A DNA stretch of 52,283 nucleotides, taken from CAZFNQ01 sp964652125. Lineage in GTDB: Bacteria > Patescibacteriota > Saccharimonadia > Saccharimonadales > JANWIN01. Shown here one piece after another: positions 41,896-50,006 of the stretch. How positions within the stretch are numbered: the stretch's first letter is position 1; every line of letters begins with the position of its first letter. The position numbers and the translations under genes are program-made. The stretch spans positions 1-52,283 of the forward strand of contig CAZZAE010000002.1 of NCBI GenBank assembly GCA_964652125.1, written 5' to 3'. The notes under the pieces are model-generated. The model made no database searches, was not told the origin of the DNA, and saw only the letters and a program-made list of their open reading frames with translations.

Positions 41896-42552
41896 ATGAA
41901 ATATAGTTTACGATACCTTGCCGGGGCGACCATTATTGCCGGATCGCTAGTCGCTACTCCGCTAGTTATGGCGGAAACTTCCAGCAATACATCAACTGAC
42001 ACCACCACTACAGAAACTGAAGCTGAGACACAAGCTAGGCACGACCGCATTGAAAAGTTTAAAAGTGATCTAAAAATTAACCTGACCCTGACCCAAAAGC
42101 TTCGACTAAAGACACGTTGCAAACCGGCTCAGTCAGTTGTGGCTAAAGTTAGAAACAAATTTGGCAATAGTATTACCACTCGTACAGAGGCCTATACCGA
42201 GCTGTCTAAGAACCTAGACAAACTTATTACTAGACTTAAAGCAGCTAGTGTTGATACCTCGACGTTAGAGCAGGAAAAGACCACACTCGACACTAAAATC
42301 GCTACCTATAAGACAGATTTGGACACTTACAAGCAAGCTCTTAGCGATCTTAAGCTAGTTGATTGTCTGGCCGATCCTACCGGGTTTCAGGCTGCACTTG
42401 AAACGGCTAGGACTGATCATGATACCTTAGTTACCGACGTTGTGGGTATTAAAACTTACGTAAAAGATACAATTAAAGCTACGCTAATGACTATTCGCAC
42501 TCAGCTTGAGTCTAGTTCATCAACCGATAATTCAACTGGAGGGACTAACTAA
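41896..42552 (+). CDS. Secreted helical/coiled-coil protein, unknown
   Basis: A 218-residue exported protein with a signal peptide (residues 1-26, cleavage likely after MAE or VMA), a Thr/Ser/Glu-rich stretch, then a largely helical region at about 45-205 with heptad-like leucines (TELSKNLDKLITRLKAA). Two Cys (near 76 and 155) could form a disulfide. The tail is Ser/Thr-rich. No family recognised. AGGA lies before the ATG. It is 2 bp upstream of the next gene, so the pair is co-transcribed. Confidence 0.7.
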   Translation: MKYSLRYLAGATIIAGSLVATPLVMAETSSNTSTDTTTTETEAETQARHDRIEKFKSDLKINLTLTQKLRLKTRCKPAQSVVAKVRNKFGNSITTRTEAYTELSKNLDKLITRLKAASVDTSTLEQEKTTLDTKIATYKTDLDTYKQALSDLKLVDCLADPTGFQAALETARTDHDTLVTDVVGIKTYVKDTIKATLMTIRTQLESSSSTDNSTGGTN

Positions 42553-42554
42553 TT

Positions 42555-43073
42555 ATGGAAGATCAACCCAACCCAACACCTAACGATAACGCGAACCAAC
42601 CAACAGCTCCATCCATGCCGCCTACCACACCGGCTGATTCTAATGATGTTTCTATGTCGCCAGAAGTGCCATCCACCTTGCCGCCAAATCCAACTTCCGT
42701 TTCCGCTCCTCAAGACCCACAAGCTGCCCCTGCAGGCTTACCGGCACATCCTTTAGCTCCTCAAGCCAGTTCTGACGCTCAACCACCGCAACAAACTCCT
42801 GCACCAGCCAAAAAGTCTGGCATGAATATGAAAGTGGTGCTAATTGTTATAATTGCCGTTGTTCTAGCTTCCGCAGCTATCTATCTTTACACTAAAAATC
42901 ATAAGTCTAAAAAATCAACCAATATCCCGGTTGCAACCACGCAAACCTCAACCAAAGTCACGGCGAATGATGTTAGCCAAACTATCGCTTCCGTCGATAA
43001 GTCTATTACTAAAGCCGACAGTTCCAATGATGTTAGTAGCAATGATCTATCCAACGGTTCACTAGGTCTATAA
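42555..43073 (+). CDS. Pro-rich single-span membrane protein, unknown
   Basis: A 172-residue protein with a Pro/Ala/Gln-rich cytoplasmic half (1-92), a Lys pair, one membrane span at about 95-113, a KNHKSKKS basic stretch and an exterior Ser/Asp-rich tail containing the near-repeat SNDVSSNDLSNGS. It follows the secreted helical gene by 2 bp. The composition resembles the N-terminus of the 664-residue paralogue B, which suggests a shared cytoplasmic environment, not homology. Confidence 0.65.
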   Translation: MEDQPNPTPNDNANQPTAPSMPPTTPADSNDVSMSPEVPSTLPPNPTSVSAPQDPQAAPAGLPAHPLAPQASSDAQPPQQTPAPAKKSGMNMKVVLIVIIAVVLASAAIYLYTKNHKSKKSTNIPVATTQTSTKVTANDVSQTIASVDKSITKADSSNDVSSNDLSNGSLGL

Positions 43074-43120
43074 AAAGAAGTACTTAACTAGCCCCCAATA
43101 AACTTGTAGCGATCACTCAA

Positions 43121-43129
43121 TGCTATTAT
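43121..43129 (+). promoter_or_regulatory. Extended -10 promoter for the tsaC operon
   Basis: TG at 43121-43122, C, then TATTAT at 43124-43129, with the ATG 9 nt later at 43139 and no Shine-Dalgarno site between. Confidence 0.45.
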
Positions 43130-43138
43130 TAATAAATT

Positions 43139-43738
43139 ATGGCGGCAGTTTTTGACTCTTTAAATGATAAGGATTTAATAAATCTTATTAACAATGGTAG
43201 AGTTGGTGTTTTGCCAACTGACACCATCTATGGACTTGTTTGCCGAGCGGATAATGAGCAGGCTGTAGAGCGACTCTATAAATTAAAAGAGCGTCAGCAT
43301 AAACCCGGCACTGTTATTGCAGCCAGTATTGATCAGTTAGTAGATCTGGGTTTTAAACGGCGCTACTTAAAAGCGGTTGAGCAATTTTGGCCAGGTGCAG
43401 TCAGTGTGGTCATCCCAAGTCTTGACGCGTCAACAAACTATCTCCGAATGGGTTTGCCAGATATTGCTATCCGTGTATCCAATGATAAAAAATTACAAAA
43501 TCTTCTATCTAAAACTGGGGCACTTTTAACTTCAAGTGCTAACCTGGCTAATAAAGATCCTGCAAACACTGTTGAGGAAGCTAAGCAATATTTTGATGAC
43601 AATGTGGACTTTTATGTAAACGGAGGCAATTTAGCGGATCGAGAACCGTCGACAATTATTAAAATTATTGATGATGAAATTGAAGTATTACGTCCGGGCG
43701 CTGTTAAAATAGATGTCGACAAGGGAGTTATAAATTGA
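43139..43738 (+). CDS. tsaC: Threonylcarbamoyl-AMP synthase (Sua5/YrdC)
   Basis: Makes threonylcarbamoyl-AMP for the t6A37 modification of ANN-decoding tRNAs. The 199-residue single-domain YrdC form shows VLPTDTIYGLVCRA, the basic LKERQHKPG nucleotide site and TSSANLANKDPANT. The C-terminus has PSTIIKI and EVLRPGAV, the expected closing strands. It begins a three-gene operon (tsaC, mazG-like, NUDIX) with 4-bp overlaps at each junction. Confidence 0.92.
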   Translation: MAAVFDSLNDKDLINLINNGRVGVLPTDTIYGLVCRADNEQAVERLYKLKERQHKPGTVIAASIDQLVDLGFKRRYLKAVEQFWPGAVSVVIPSLDASTNYLRMGLPDIAIRVSNDKKLQNLLSKTGALLTSSANLANKDPANTVEEAKQYFDDNVDFYVNGGNLADREPSTIIKIIDDEIEVLRPGAVKIDVDKGVIN

Positions 43739-44067
43739 CTTTAGATGAGTACCAAGCCAAAGCGCTAACAACTGCGATTACTAATCCTGATCCCCTGATG
43801 GACAAAACAATTTGGGCTATGGGTGTGGCTGGTGAAGCCGGTGAAGTTGTTGAGAAATGGAAAAAGATTGTAGCTTATAAAGACGGCAAAGTAAGTAAAG
43901 AAGATAGGGAAGAATTCAAAAAAGAGTTAGGTGATGTAGTTTGGTATATTGCAGTTTTAGCACATAGACTGGGGCTGAGTTTAGAAGAAATCATGCAGCT
44001 AAATATCCAGAAACTGGCAAGTCGTCAAAAGCGTGGAGTTATCAAGGGTAAAGGCGATAATAGGTGA
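43735..44067 (+). CDS. MazG-like nucleotide pyrophosphohydrolase
   Basis: A 110-residue all-alpha NTP pyrophosphatase of the MazG type, probably cleaning the nucleotide pool. Metal-binding acidic residues are in GEAGEVVEKWKK (residues 32-43) and EEFKKELGDVVWYI (about 60-74), the E-x2-E and E-x3-D pattern. The start is TTG, forming TTGA with the tsaC stop and preceded by AAGGGAG, so translation is coupled. The next gene overlaps by GTGA. Confidence 0.88.
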   Translation: MTLDEYQAKALTTAITNPDPLMDKTIWAMGVAGEAGEVVEKWKKIVAYKDGKVSKEDREEFKKELGDVVWYIAVLAHRLGLSLEEIMQLNIQKLASRQKRGVIKGKGDNR

Positions 44068-44519
44068 AATTTCAGACGGCTCAACCCTATATTGCTAGCT
44101 ACGTGATTTTGCGCAGAGATTCAAAAATTGCCTGTATTTTGAGAAAAAATACTGGTTGGATGGATGGTTATTGGGGCTTACCAGCAGGAAAAGTTGAGAA
44201 AAGCGAAACGTTTATTCAAGCGGCTGTCCGCGAGGCTCGGGAAGAGGCTGGCGTAGAAGTTAAAGCAGGCGAGCTACATCACCTAATTACTGTTCATCGC
44301 TTTGACCCAAGTTCTAACGCAAAAGATTGGGTTGATATTTATTTTGAAGCGGACAAGTGGGATGGTGAACCATTTAACGCTGAACCACATGTTCATAGTG
44401 AGCTTGCTTGGCAAAGCTTAAACGATTTGCCCAAGAATATGATACCGGCAGTAAGATTTACACTCAATGAAATTAAACGAGGTAAAGTCTACAGTGAATA
44501 CGGCTGGGAAAAAGCGTGA
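44064..44519 (+). CDS. NUDIX hydrolase
   Basis: A 151-residue NUDIX protein. The signature is complete: GKVEKSETFIQAAVREAREE followed by AGV. It starts SYVILRRDSKIACILRKNTGWMDG, a pattern of NTP- or nucleoside-diphosphate-handling members. GTG start overlapping the mazG-like stop (GTGA). With its neighbour it suggests a nucleotide house-cleaning unit. Exact substrate unknown. Confidence 0.9.
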   Translation: MKFQTAQPYIASYVILRRDSKIACILRKNTGWMDGYWGLPAGKVEKSETFIQAAVREAREEAGVEVKAGELHHLITVHRFDPSSNAKDWVDIYFEADKWDGEPFNAEPHVHSELAWQSLNDLPKNMIPAVRFTLNEIKRGKVYSEYGWEKA

Positions 44520-44524
44520 GCTTA

Positions 44525-45820
44525 TTAGTTTTTCTTAAACTGATCGCGGATCCACTCGTCTAAACTTCCGCCACCGCCGCCAGCCATCGCTACCACCATA
44601 TCACCTTGGTTTAAGTGTTGCTGAATGGTTTTTTGTAGCTTCTCATCGCGCTCAAAGGGTTCTATATTGGAGTTGTTGTTCAAATGGCTAATAAGTTCTT
44701 TAGGTGTTAGTACAGGCTGATTTGGGTCTTCACGGGCTAAGTAACTTGGGATCCAATAGACTTTTTTAGCACCGTTAAAAACGTCTCCATAATCGTCTTT
44801 CATATAATGCTGACGTCGATTTGTCAGTGGTTCATAAACAACGATAACATCTTTATTTTTCTCCGCTGCTAGTTCCATAGCTACACTCATAGCTCCGCGG
44901 ATTTTCTCCGGTGTGTGAGCATAATCGGAGTAAAGTCCAGGGGCTATCATTTCCATCCGCCTTTGCAAGCCCGGGAACTTATCCATTATGGTAATTAACT
45001 TGTCGAGTGGAGTATTAGTTATTTCGTGTACTGCCTGAATAGCCAGCCAAGCATCCAGTCGGTTATAGAGCCCAGCCAGCTTTATTTCATGCTTCTTATT
45101 CGTTATTACACTTGAATCTTGTATAGATAAGCTATTGTCAGTTACTAGACCTAAATAATCAGCATCTTCCTGCCAGAGGATGGTCCATTTACTTTGGGAT
45201 ATAAATTCTCTAAATGCTTGTTGGTATTCCTCGCGGGTGGGGAAAACCTCATGATGGTCCCAGCTAACTCCGCTTATAACACTAATATACGGTTCAAAGG
45301 CTAGAAAATTACGGTCAAATTCATCAGCTTCATAGACGAAGAATTCACTTTTGGCAGCGTATTCGCCCATATCACCAAAACTGAGCTTAGCACCCACGGA
45401 GTAACTTACAGGTTCGTTTAGTTGCTTGAATAACCATACGACCATTGCAGTGGTGGTGGTTTTGCCATGCGTTCCAGCAATTGCAACCATTTTTAGGTGT
45501 TTTTCTTGCAGAAGTTGCACTATGAACTCATCGCGTTTGCTACTTTTTATATCTTGTTCGCGGGCAAAGACAAGTTCTGAGTTACCAGATTTAATAGCTG
45601 AGCTGTAGACAAGCCAATCTATTGGGTTTTTTAAGTGAAGTTTTACTATTTGTTCTCGGCTTTGATTGATATGTATATCTGTAATGCCATGGCTACGTAG
45701 ATAGTCTATATAGCTGGTATTTTGATCATCACTGCCCGAAACTTCAAAACCTGCTTGTTTGGCAACTAGAGCTAAGGGTCCTATACCGGCGCCGCCAATG
45801 CCACTAAAGAAGATATGCAT
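44525..45820 (-). CDS. murC: UDP-N-acetylmuramate--L-alanine ligase (MurC-like)
   Basis: Mur ligase of 431 residues, a little shorter than typical MurC. Residues 1-100 form the UDP-binding Rossmann domain (FFSGIGGAGIGPLALVAKQAG). The ATP-binding P-loop GTHGKTTTTAM is near 118, the central-domain motif YEADEFDRNFL near 168 and DHHEVFPT near 190. The C-terminal domain includes SDYAHTPEKI and the MAGGGGGSLDEWI ending. The YEADE form is shared with Mpl (murein peptide ligase), so Mpl is an alternative. It converges with the NUDIX gene. A TAGACT box lies 6 nt before the ATG. Confidence 0.85.
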   Translation of the reverse strand: MHIFFSGIGGAGIGPLALVAKQAGFEVSGSDDQNTSYIDYLRSHGITDIHINQSREQIVKLHLKNPIDWLVYSSAIKSGNSELVFAREQDIKSSKRDEFIVQLLQEKHLKMVAIAGTHGKTTTTAMVVWLFKQLNEPVSYSVGAKLSFGDMGEYAAKSEFFVYEADEFDRNFLAFEPYISVISGVSWDHHEVFPTREEYQQAFREFISQSKWTILWQEDADYLGLVTDNSLSIQDSSVITNKKHEIKLAGLYNRLDAWLAIQAVHEITNTPLDKLITIMDKFPGLQRRMEMIAPGLYSDYAHTPEKIRGAMSVAMELAAEKNKDVIVVYEPLTNRRQHYMKDDYGDVFNGAKKVYWIPSYLAREDPNQPVLTPKELISHLNNNSNIEPFERDEKLQKTIQQHLNQGDMVVAMAGGGGGSLDEWIRDQFKKN

Positions 45821-45826
45821 CTTTTT

Positions 45827-45906
45827 AGTCTAGTGACGAAAGACCATAAAGTCTATAAAGCCTAGGCATATTTTATCCTTCCGAGTCAGCTAATAAGAGG
45901 TATAAT
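45827..45906. promoter_or_regulatory. Divergent promoter boxes: murC-like and 203-residue gene
   Basis: Minus strand: TAGACT (45832-45827), 6 nt before the ATG at 45820. Plus strand: TATAAT at 45901-45906, 10 nt before the ATG at 45917. Both lack a clear Shine-Dalgarno site between box and start. Confidence 0.45.
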
Positions 45907-45916
45907 CTTAAGCAAG

Positions 45917-46528
45917 ATGGCTAAGAAACACGTTCATTATGCCTGGGGTAAAATCCGGCCGCTCAGCCCATGGTATCTTTTAGCTCTGAGTCTAGTTTTT
46001 GGCACCATTTCTGTTTACAGCATGCGTCAGAATAATTTGCACATGCTTAAGCTTCGTAATGATGTCTTTAAAGCCGACCAGCAAAATAAAGATGTTGAGA
46101 CGGCGCTCCGCAACCTTCGTGAGTATATTTACTCCCATATGAACACTAACTTGAATACTGACTCCAGCGTTAAACCGCCAATACAATTAAAATATCGCTA
46201 TGATCGACTGGTTGCAGCTCAGAAACAACAGGTTACAGCTACTAATGCCAAAGTTTATACAGCTGCTGAGCGAGCGTGTCAGAGTTTATTTGTGAACGGT
46301 CGGGCTGGTCCGGCTAGTGCTCCCTGTATTAAAAGCTATGTCAACACTCACCTAGTTAAAGAGCAGCCCATCCCGGAGGAGCTATATAAGTTTGATTTTG
46401 CTTCTCCAACTTGGGCACCAGATATAGCCGGCTGGAGTTTAGTCGCTGCTTTAGGTTTGTTTATCCTCTTTGGAGTCAGATTAGGTCTGGAAGTGTGGGT
46501 CAAGCACGATTTACGCGGTGAAATGTAG
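45917..46528 (+). CDS. Two-span membrane protein, unknown
   Basis: A 203-residue protein. A basic head leads to a span at about 18-36, then a helical exterior region (40-160) with heptad-like spacing and two Cys (SLFVNG and APCIKSY regions), then a second span at about 175-195 and a short basic tail. No family recognised. A TATAAT box 10 nt before the ATG suggests a near-leaderless transcript. Confidence 0.7.
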   Translation: MAKKHVHYAWGKIRPLSPWYLLALSLVFGTISVYSMRQNNLHMLKLRNDVFKADQQNKDVETALRNLREYIYSHMNTNLNTDSSVKPPIQLKYRYDRLVAAQKQQVTATNAKVYTAAERACQSLFVNGRAGPASAPCIKSYVNTHLVKEQPIPEELYKFDFASPTWAPDIAGWSLVAALGLFILFGVRLGLEVWVKHDLRGEM

Positions 46529-46571
46529 CAATCTGTTAAATACTAACCTTGTAAATAGACTGGACTAAACT

Positions 46572-47159
46572 TTACTGGCCGCTAGTTGAGCTTGAGTTAC
46601 TTGAGCTACTTGTGGTTGTACATTGCTGGCCGTTGGGATTTTGCTTGACATAAGCTGCCACAGCTTTAGCTACTTGGCCATTGGTCTTTAGGTTTTCCCA
46701 GAAGACTACTTGTTCGCGGTTGATGACCATTGCATCCTCAGGTCCATGAAGTTCACAACCAAGTTTAACTAGTGATACATCACTGTTAGCGGTTGTTTTT
46801 GAATTAGGCTGGACTTGCTGGTTTACTCGTAAGTAGTAAATGTTAGCTAGATTTATGTACTTATCATTTAGACCAGTGATGTTGCCAAAATAAACCTGTC
46901 CACCGTTTAGGAAAACGGCTTGAAGTTTACTGCTATCTACGAATTTTGACTCGTTTTTAGTACCGCCCATGGCTAGTGAGATTAATAGAGCAACTACTAA
47001 TATAGTGGCTGAAAATAACAACAATATAGATGTTAAGCGCAACCAAGCCATACCCTTTGGTCTTTTACCCGGAACAGGATGATGATGTGCCGGCGCTTCC
47101 GGGTGTGCTTGTGCAGCAGCTGAATGATTAGTTTGTCCGTCTCTGTTTATAAAATCCAT
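46572..47159 (-). CDS. Single-span membrane protein, unknown
   Basis: A 195-residue protein. A His/Pro/Ala-rich cytoplasmic head (HSAAAQAHPEAPAHHHPVPG) precedes one span at about 40-65. The exterior part (70-180) has a beta-strand pattern beginning LQAVFLNGGQVYFGNITG, and it ends in a Ser/Thr-rich tail. Two Cys (CELHG and QQCTT) may pair. The exterior core resembles small conserved domains in CPR membrane proteins, but I cannot name it. It converges with the 203-residue gene. Confidence 0.7.
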   Translation of the reverse strand: MDFINRDGQTNHSAAAQAHPEAPAHHHPVPGKRPKGMAWLRLTSILLLFSATILVVALLISLAMGGTKNESKFVDSSKLQAVFLNGGQVYFGNITGLNDKYINLANIYYLRVNQQVQPNSKTTANSDVSLVKLGCELHGPEDAMVINREQVVFWENLKTNGQVAKAVAAYVKQNPNGQQCTTTSSSSNSSSTSGQ

Positions 47160-47318
47160 AAATTACTCACCCTCATTTTAGTCATTATGGCATTAAGTGT
47201 AATGCATAAGCGTGATGTTGTGCAACAATTTTGGCCTACATCTGTTTTTTTGATTAAGTTGAAGGTGGAAAATTTTAGTTGGCTTTAGGTGTAAATGAAA
47301 TTGCTCACCCCTGTTAAG

Positions 47319-47338
47319 TGTAGTAAAAACTCACTACA
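47319..47338. promoter_or_regulatory. Inverted repeat abutting the -35 of the 64-residue gene
   Basis: TGTAGT (47319-47324) and ACTACA (47333-47338) flank an 8-nt centre and end 3 nt before the -35 box at 47342. Position and symmetry fit an operator for a dimeric regulator; a hairpin is possible too. Confidence 0.4.
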
Positions 47339-47341
47339 GGG

Positions 47342-47371
47342 TTGACAAGCCAAAACCAAGCAGAGTATGTT
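47342..47371 (+). promoter_or_regulatory. Strong sigma70-type promoter
   Basis: TTGACA at 47342-47347, an 18-nt spacer and TATGTT at 47366-47371, the most canonical -35 in the window apart from the one at 51714. It predicts a leader of about 37 nt for the 64-residue protein. Confidence 0.7.
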
Positions 47372-47414
47372 AGGGGTACATAAGTTAACGATAAGAGAGG
47401 GAGAGATTGTAACT

Positions 47415-47609
47415 ATGGCATACAAGCACACAAATTCAAAGGGTGTTACTTACCACCTAAACTCAAAGAAAGTAACTCTACGTGGTGGCAAAGAGCAGAC
47501 CATTTATTACTTCAGTAAAGATAACCGCCCAGAAGCAGCTGACCTACCTGACGGTTTTGAGGTTAATGAGAACCCACGCAACGGCTTTTTGACAGTCAAG
47601 CGCAAGTAA
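47415..47609 (+). CDS. Small basic protein of 64 residues, unknown
   Basis: Starts MAYKHTNSKGVTYHL; an upstream in-frame ATG at 47367 would begin within the -10 box and is rejected. AGGGAG lies 11 nt before the start. The protein is basic, beta-rich and single-domain, with a GGKEQTIYYFSKD core and a C-terminal ENPRNGFLTVKRK. No membrane span. A canonical promoter, an inverted repeat next to the -35 and a strong terminator make it a self-contained, probably highly expressed unit. I believe similar small proteins occur in other Saccharibacteria, but no function is known to me. Confidence 0.8.
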   Translation: MAYKHTNSKGVTYHLNSKKVTLRGGKEQTIYYFSKDNRPEAADLPDGFEVNENPRNGFLTVKRK

Positions 47610-47631
47610 ATAGCTGTAATAGCATCTTAAG

Positions 47632-47656
47632 CGCCCGCCGTAGCGGGCGTTTTTTA
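47632..47656 (+). terminator. Rho-independent terminator after the 64-residue gene
   Basis: CGCCCGC (47632-47638) pairs with GCGGGCG (47643-47649) around a 4-nt loop, followed by seven T residues. It is the strongest terminator in the window. Confidence 0.92.
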
Positions 47657-47700
47657 TTGCCATATTATAATAACAAAGCATTGTAATATAAGCATTAGTG

Positions 47701-47709
47701 TGATATAGT
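47701..47709 (+). promoter_or_regulatory. Extended -10 promoter for the 103-residue gene
   Basis: TG at 47701-47702, A, then TATAGT at 47704-47709, with the ATG 7 nt later at 47717. Predicts a leaderless mRNA. Confidence 0.5.
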
Positions 47710-47716
47710 AAGTATA

Positions 47717-48028
47717 ATGAAAATAACTCCCAGAGTATTACGCCAAGTTCAAATGGATAACATGAGTACCCATCAGTTCGGTGATGCTATTAAAGATGGC
47801 ATTTCTTGGGATTCAGAAGAAAATCCACGCTTTTTTCATCCTGATGAAGTCGATGCAATGGTAATAACTCCAGAAGCGGCGCGAGCAACCGATCAGGGCC
47901 GAGCCCTTGCTCCGGAAATGGGGAAAAGAATACTCAGCAGCGCTGAGCAAAACGCTCATGCGGCACGAAGTTTGTCGGACCATTTGGCACGAAGCGTTAA
48001 ACAGATCCACGATCCTAATCTAAATTGA
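47717..48028 (+). CDS. Small soluble protein of 103 residues, unknown
   Basis: No family recognised. The protein is soluble with no span or signal. The first half includes SWDSEENPRFFHPDEVDAM and the second half is helical (KRILSSAEQNAHAARSLSDHLARSV). It follows a strong terminator and has its own extended -10 box, and it precedes the 328-residue gene by 46 bp. Confidence 0.6.
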   Translation: MKITPRVLRQVQMDNMSTHQFGDAIKDGISWDSEENPRFFHPDEVDAMVITPEAARATDQGRALAPEMGKRILSSAEQNAHAARSLSDHLARSVKQIHDPNLN

Positions 48029-48074
48029 AAATACTAGTAAAATAGTTTATAGTTATGGTCCTCAAGGAGGTTAA

Positions 48075-48996
48075 ATGCCAGAAAATGAGGTTCCAAGTGG
48101 GGAGGGATCCCCACATCTATTTGAAGCTCCAATAGATGAGTTAGCTCAATCAGAGCAGTTGTCTAGAGTAGAAGCTAATAGACGGATTGCTCTAGTACAT
48201 ATTCTAACTCCAGAATTTCACGGTTTTGACCCAGAAGAATTTACACACATTCCAGATGAGATTGTCGCTAGAGCTTCGGCCGCTGACTTGCAACCTAATC
48301 TATTTTGGCCATATATCCCAAAAAGACGACGTCAGTCAGAAGAAGTATCTTCATTTTCTTATCTTGCAGCAGATGAAACTTTTATATCAGTGGCACTAAC
48401 ACCTAATGAATACAATGAAGCTTCGGAAAGCGTAAGTAAATTGGCTGAGCGCGTTATAAATAGAGTATTAACACTACGAGATAAAACCTTGCGCAAGGAA
48501 ACCGGTGATCCAACAGCGCGGGCTCGTAGCCCTGAAGATATTAAAACGGCTAATCGTGGTGCCATGAGAGCAGTTATGGATCGGCAGTCTGACATGGAAA
48601 AACTGCTCAAAGAAAGAATTTTGCCAAAACAGGAACTTATTAAAAAGTTCATTGAAATGACCGAAGATAATCATTTTTATTTGTCTCGAGGTACCAAAAG
48701 AACCGTAAGTGAACGTTTTGAAGAACTCAGGACAACTGTCTTCGATGATATGCTGGATGCAATTGGCAGGAAAAGGAAATGGTCAGATGAAATGACAGCT
48801 AGAGCTAAGCAAATTATCCAAAAGCGTTTATATATTAGTGGAACTAAAACTGAAAGATTGGAAAATTTCAGGGAAATGATGTTGCTAGCTCAGGAATATT
48901 ATGGACATAAGTGGGCATTAATATCTACAAAAATAGAAGAAGCCAGGAAATACCAACGGGATCACCCCGAAGTTACGGCAGACATTTTGGCTGTCG
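48075..48996 (+). CDS. Helical charged protein of 328 residues, unknown (runs to 49061)
   Basis: The reading frame runs from the ATG at 48075 to the stop at 49061; the end given here marks the part not shared with the dus frame. AAGGAGG lies 4 nt before the ATG. The protein is soluble, very rich in Glu, Arg and Lys, and almost wholly helical, with a coiled-coil-like C-terminus (DEQRRKEKEREVSEQLR). It starts acidic, and LTPEFHGFDPEEFTHIPDEIVARA is the most ordered-looking stretch. No family recognised. The last 65 bp overlap the predicted start of the dihydrouridine synthase gene. Confidence 0.7.
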
Positions 48997-49989
48997 ATGA
49001 GCAAAGACGCAAAGAAAAAGAAAGGGAAGTTTCTGAACAATTACGGCTTGAAAACACCTAATCCATTTTTTGTACTGGCGCCAATGGATGATGTTACCGA
49101 CACAGTTTTTCGCCAAATTGTGGCAGAATATGCTGCACCGGATTTATTTATTACAGAATTTGTAAATGTTGATGGCTTGCAAAGTCCCGGTCGACAAAAG
49201 CTTTTGCCTAAGCTTAGATTTTCGAGCAAAGAGCGACCAATTATTGCTCAAGTTTGGGGGAAAATACCGGAAAACTTCTATAAAACCGCAAAAGAAATAG
49301 TCAAGATGGGATATGACGGGGTAGACATTAACTTTGGATGTCCCGTCAAAGCCGTAGTAAAAAACGGCTGCTGCATAGCAATGGTTAATAACAGGGAATT
49401 AGCGGGGGAGATAATTCAAGCCGTTAGGGAAGGGGTTGGACCTGACTTCCCTGTTAGCGTTAAAACTCGTCTGGGGTTGGGAGAGATTGACTACACATGG
49501 CATGGGTTTTTACTCGGGTATAAACTTAACATGTTAACTGTTCACGGTAGAACCGCTAAACAACTTAGTAAAGTTCCAGCAGATTGGCAAGCGATTGCAA
49601 AGATTCGTGGGTTACGCGACAAACTCTCCCCTGCCACTTTAATAGTTGGCAACGGTGACGTAATGAACCGAGATCAAGGTGAAAAACTAGCTAAAAAACA
49701 TAATCTTGACGGCATTATGATTGGTCGTGGTATCTTCAGTGATCCATTTGTATTTGCCAAATCCAGTCCTTGGGAAGGATATTCTAAACAGCAAAAAATT
49801 GATCTGTATAAAAAGCACGTGCAGCTATTTGCTAAAACATGGGGCACGGGTGAGAGAAAAATTCATACGCTTAATAAATTTTGTAAGATATATGTAGAAG
49901 GGTTTGACGGGGCAAAGGAGCTACGCGAGCAGCTCATGAGTGCAGAGTCGACAACTGAACTGTTAAAAATGCTTCATAGAACTGGTTAG
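48997..49989 (+). CDS. dus: tRNA-dihydrouridine synthase
   Basis: FMN enzyme reducing uridines in tRNA D-loops. The TIM-barrel has PFFVLAPMDDVTDTVFRQ at about 23-40, QVWGKIPENFYKTA, VDINFGCPVKAVVKNGCCIAM at about 108-128 (holding both the NxGCP Cys and a later Cys pair), VSVKTRLGLGE, LTVHGRTAKQ and GIMIGRGIFSDPF, all Dus marks. The ATG at 48997 has no Shine-Dalgarno site and overlaps the upstream gene by 65 bp. Later in-frame TTG (49048) or ATG (49084) would remove residues near the FMN-binding strand, so the start is uncertain. Which Dus subfamily is unclear. Confidence 0.88.
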   Translation: MSKDAKKKKGKFLNNYGLKTPNPFFVLAPMDDVTDTVFRQIVAEYAAPDLFITEFVNVDGLQSPGRQKLLPKLRFSSKERPIIAQVWGKIPENFYKTAKEIVKMGYDGVDINFGCPVKAVVKNGCCIAMVNNRELAGEIIQAVREGVGPDFPVSVKTRLGLGEIDYTWHGFLLGYKLNMLTVHGRTAKQLSKVPADWQAIAKIRGLRDKLSPATLIVGNGDVMNRDQGEKLAKKHNLDGIMIGRGIFSDPFVFAKSSPWEGYSKQQKIDLYKKHVQLFAKTWGTGERKIHTLNKFCKIYVEGFDGAKELREQLMSAESTTELLKMLHRTG

Positions 49990-50006
49990 TGTACTATAAA
50001 TGCAAT

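Noticed and set aside
44525..45820. Firm call of Mpl instead of MurC
   Set aside because: The YEADE motif fits both families; without the other mur genes in view, MurC is the simpler label.
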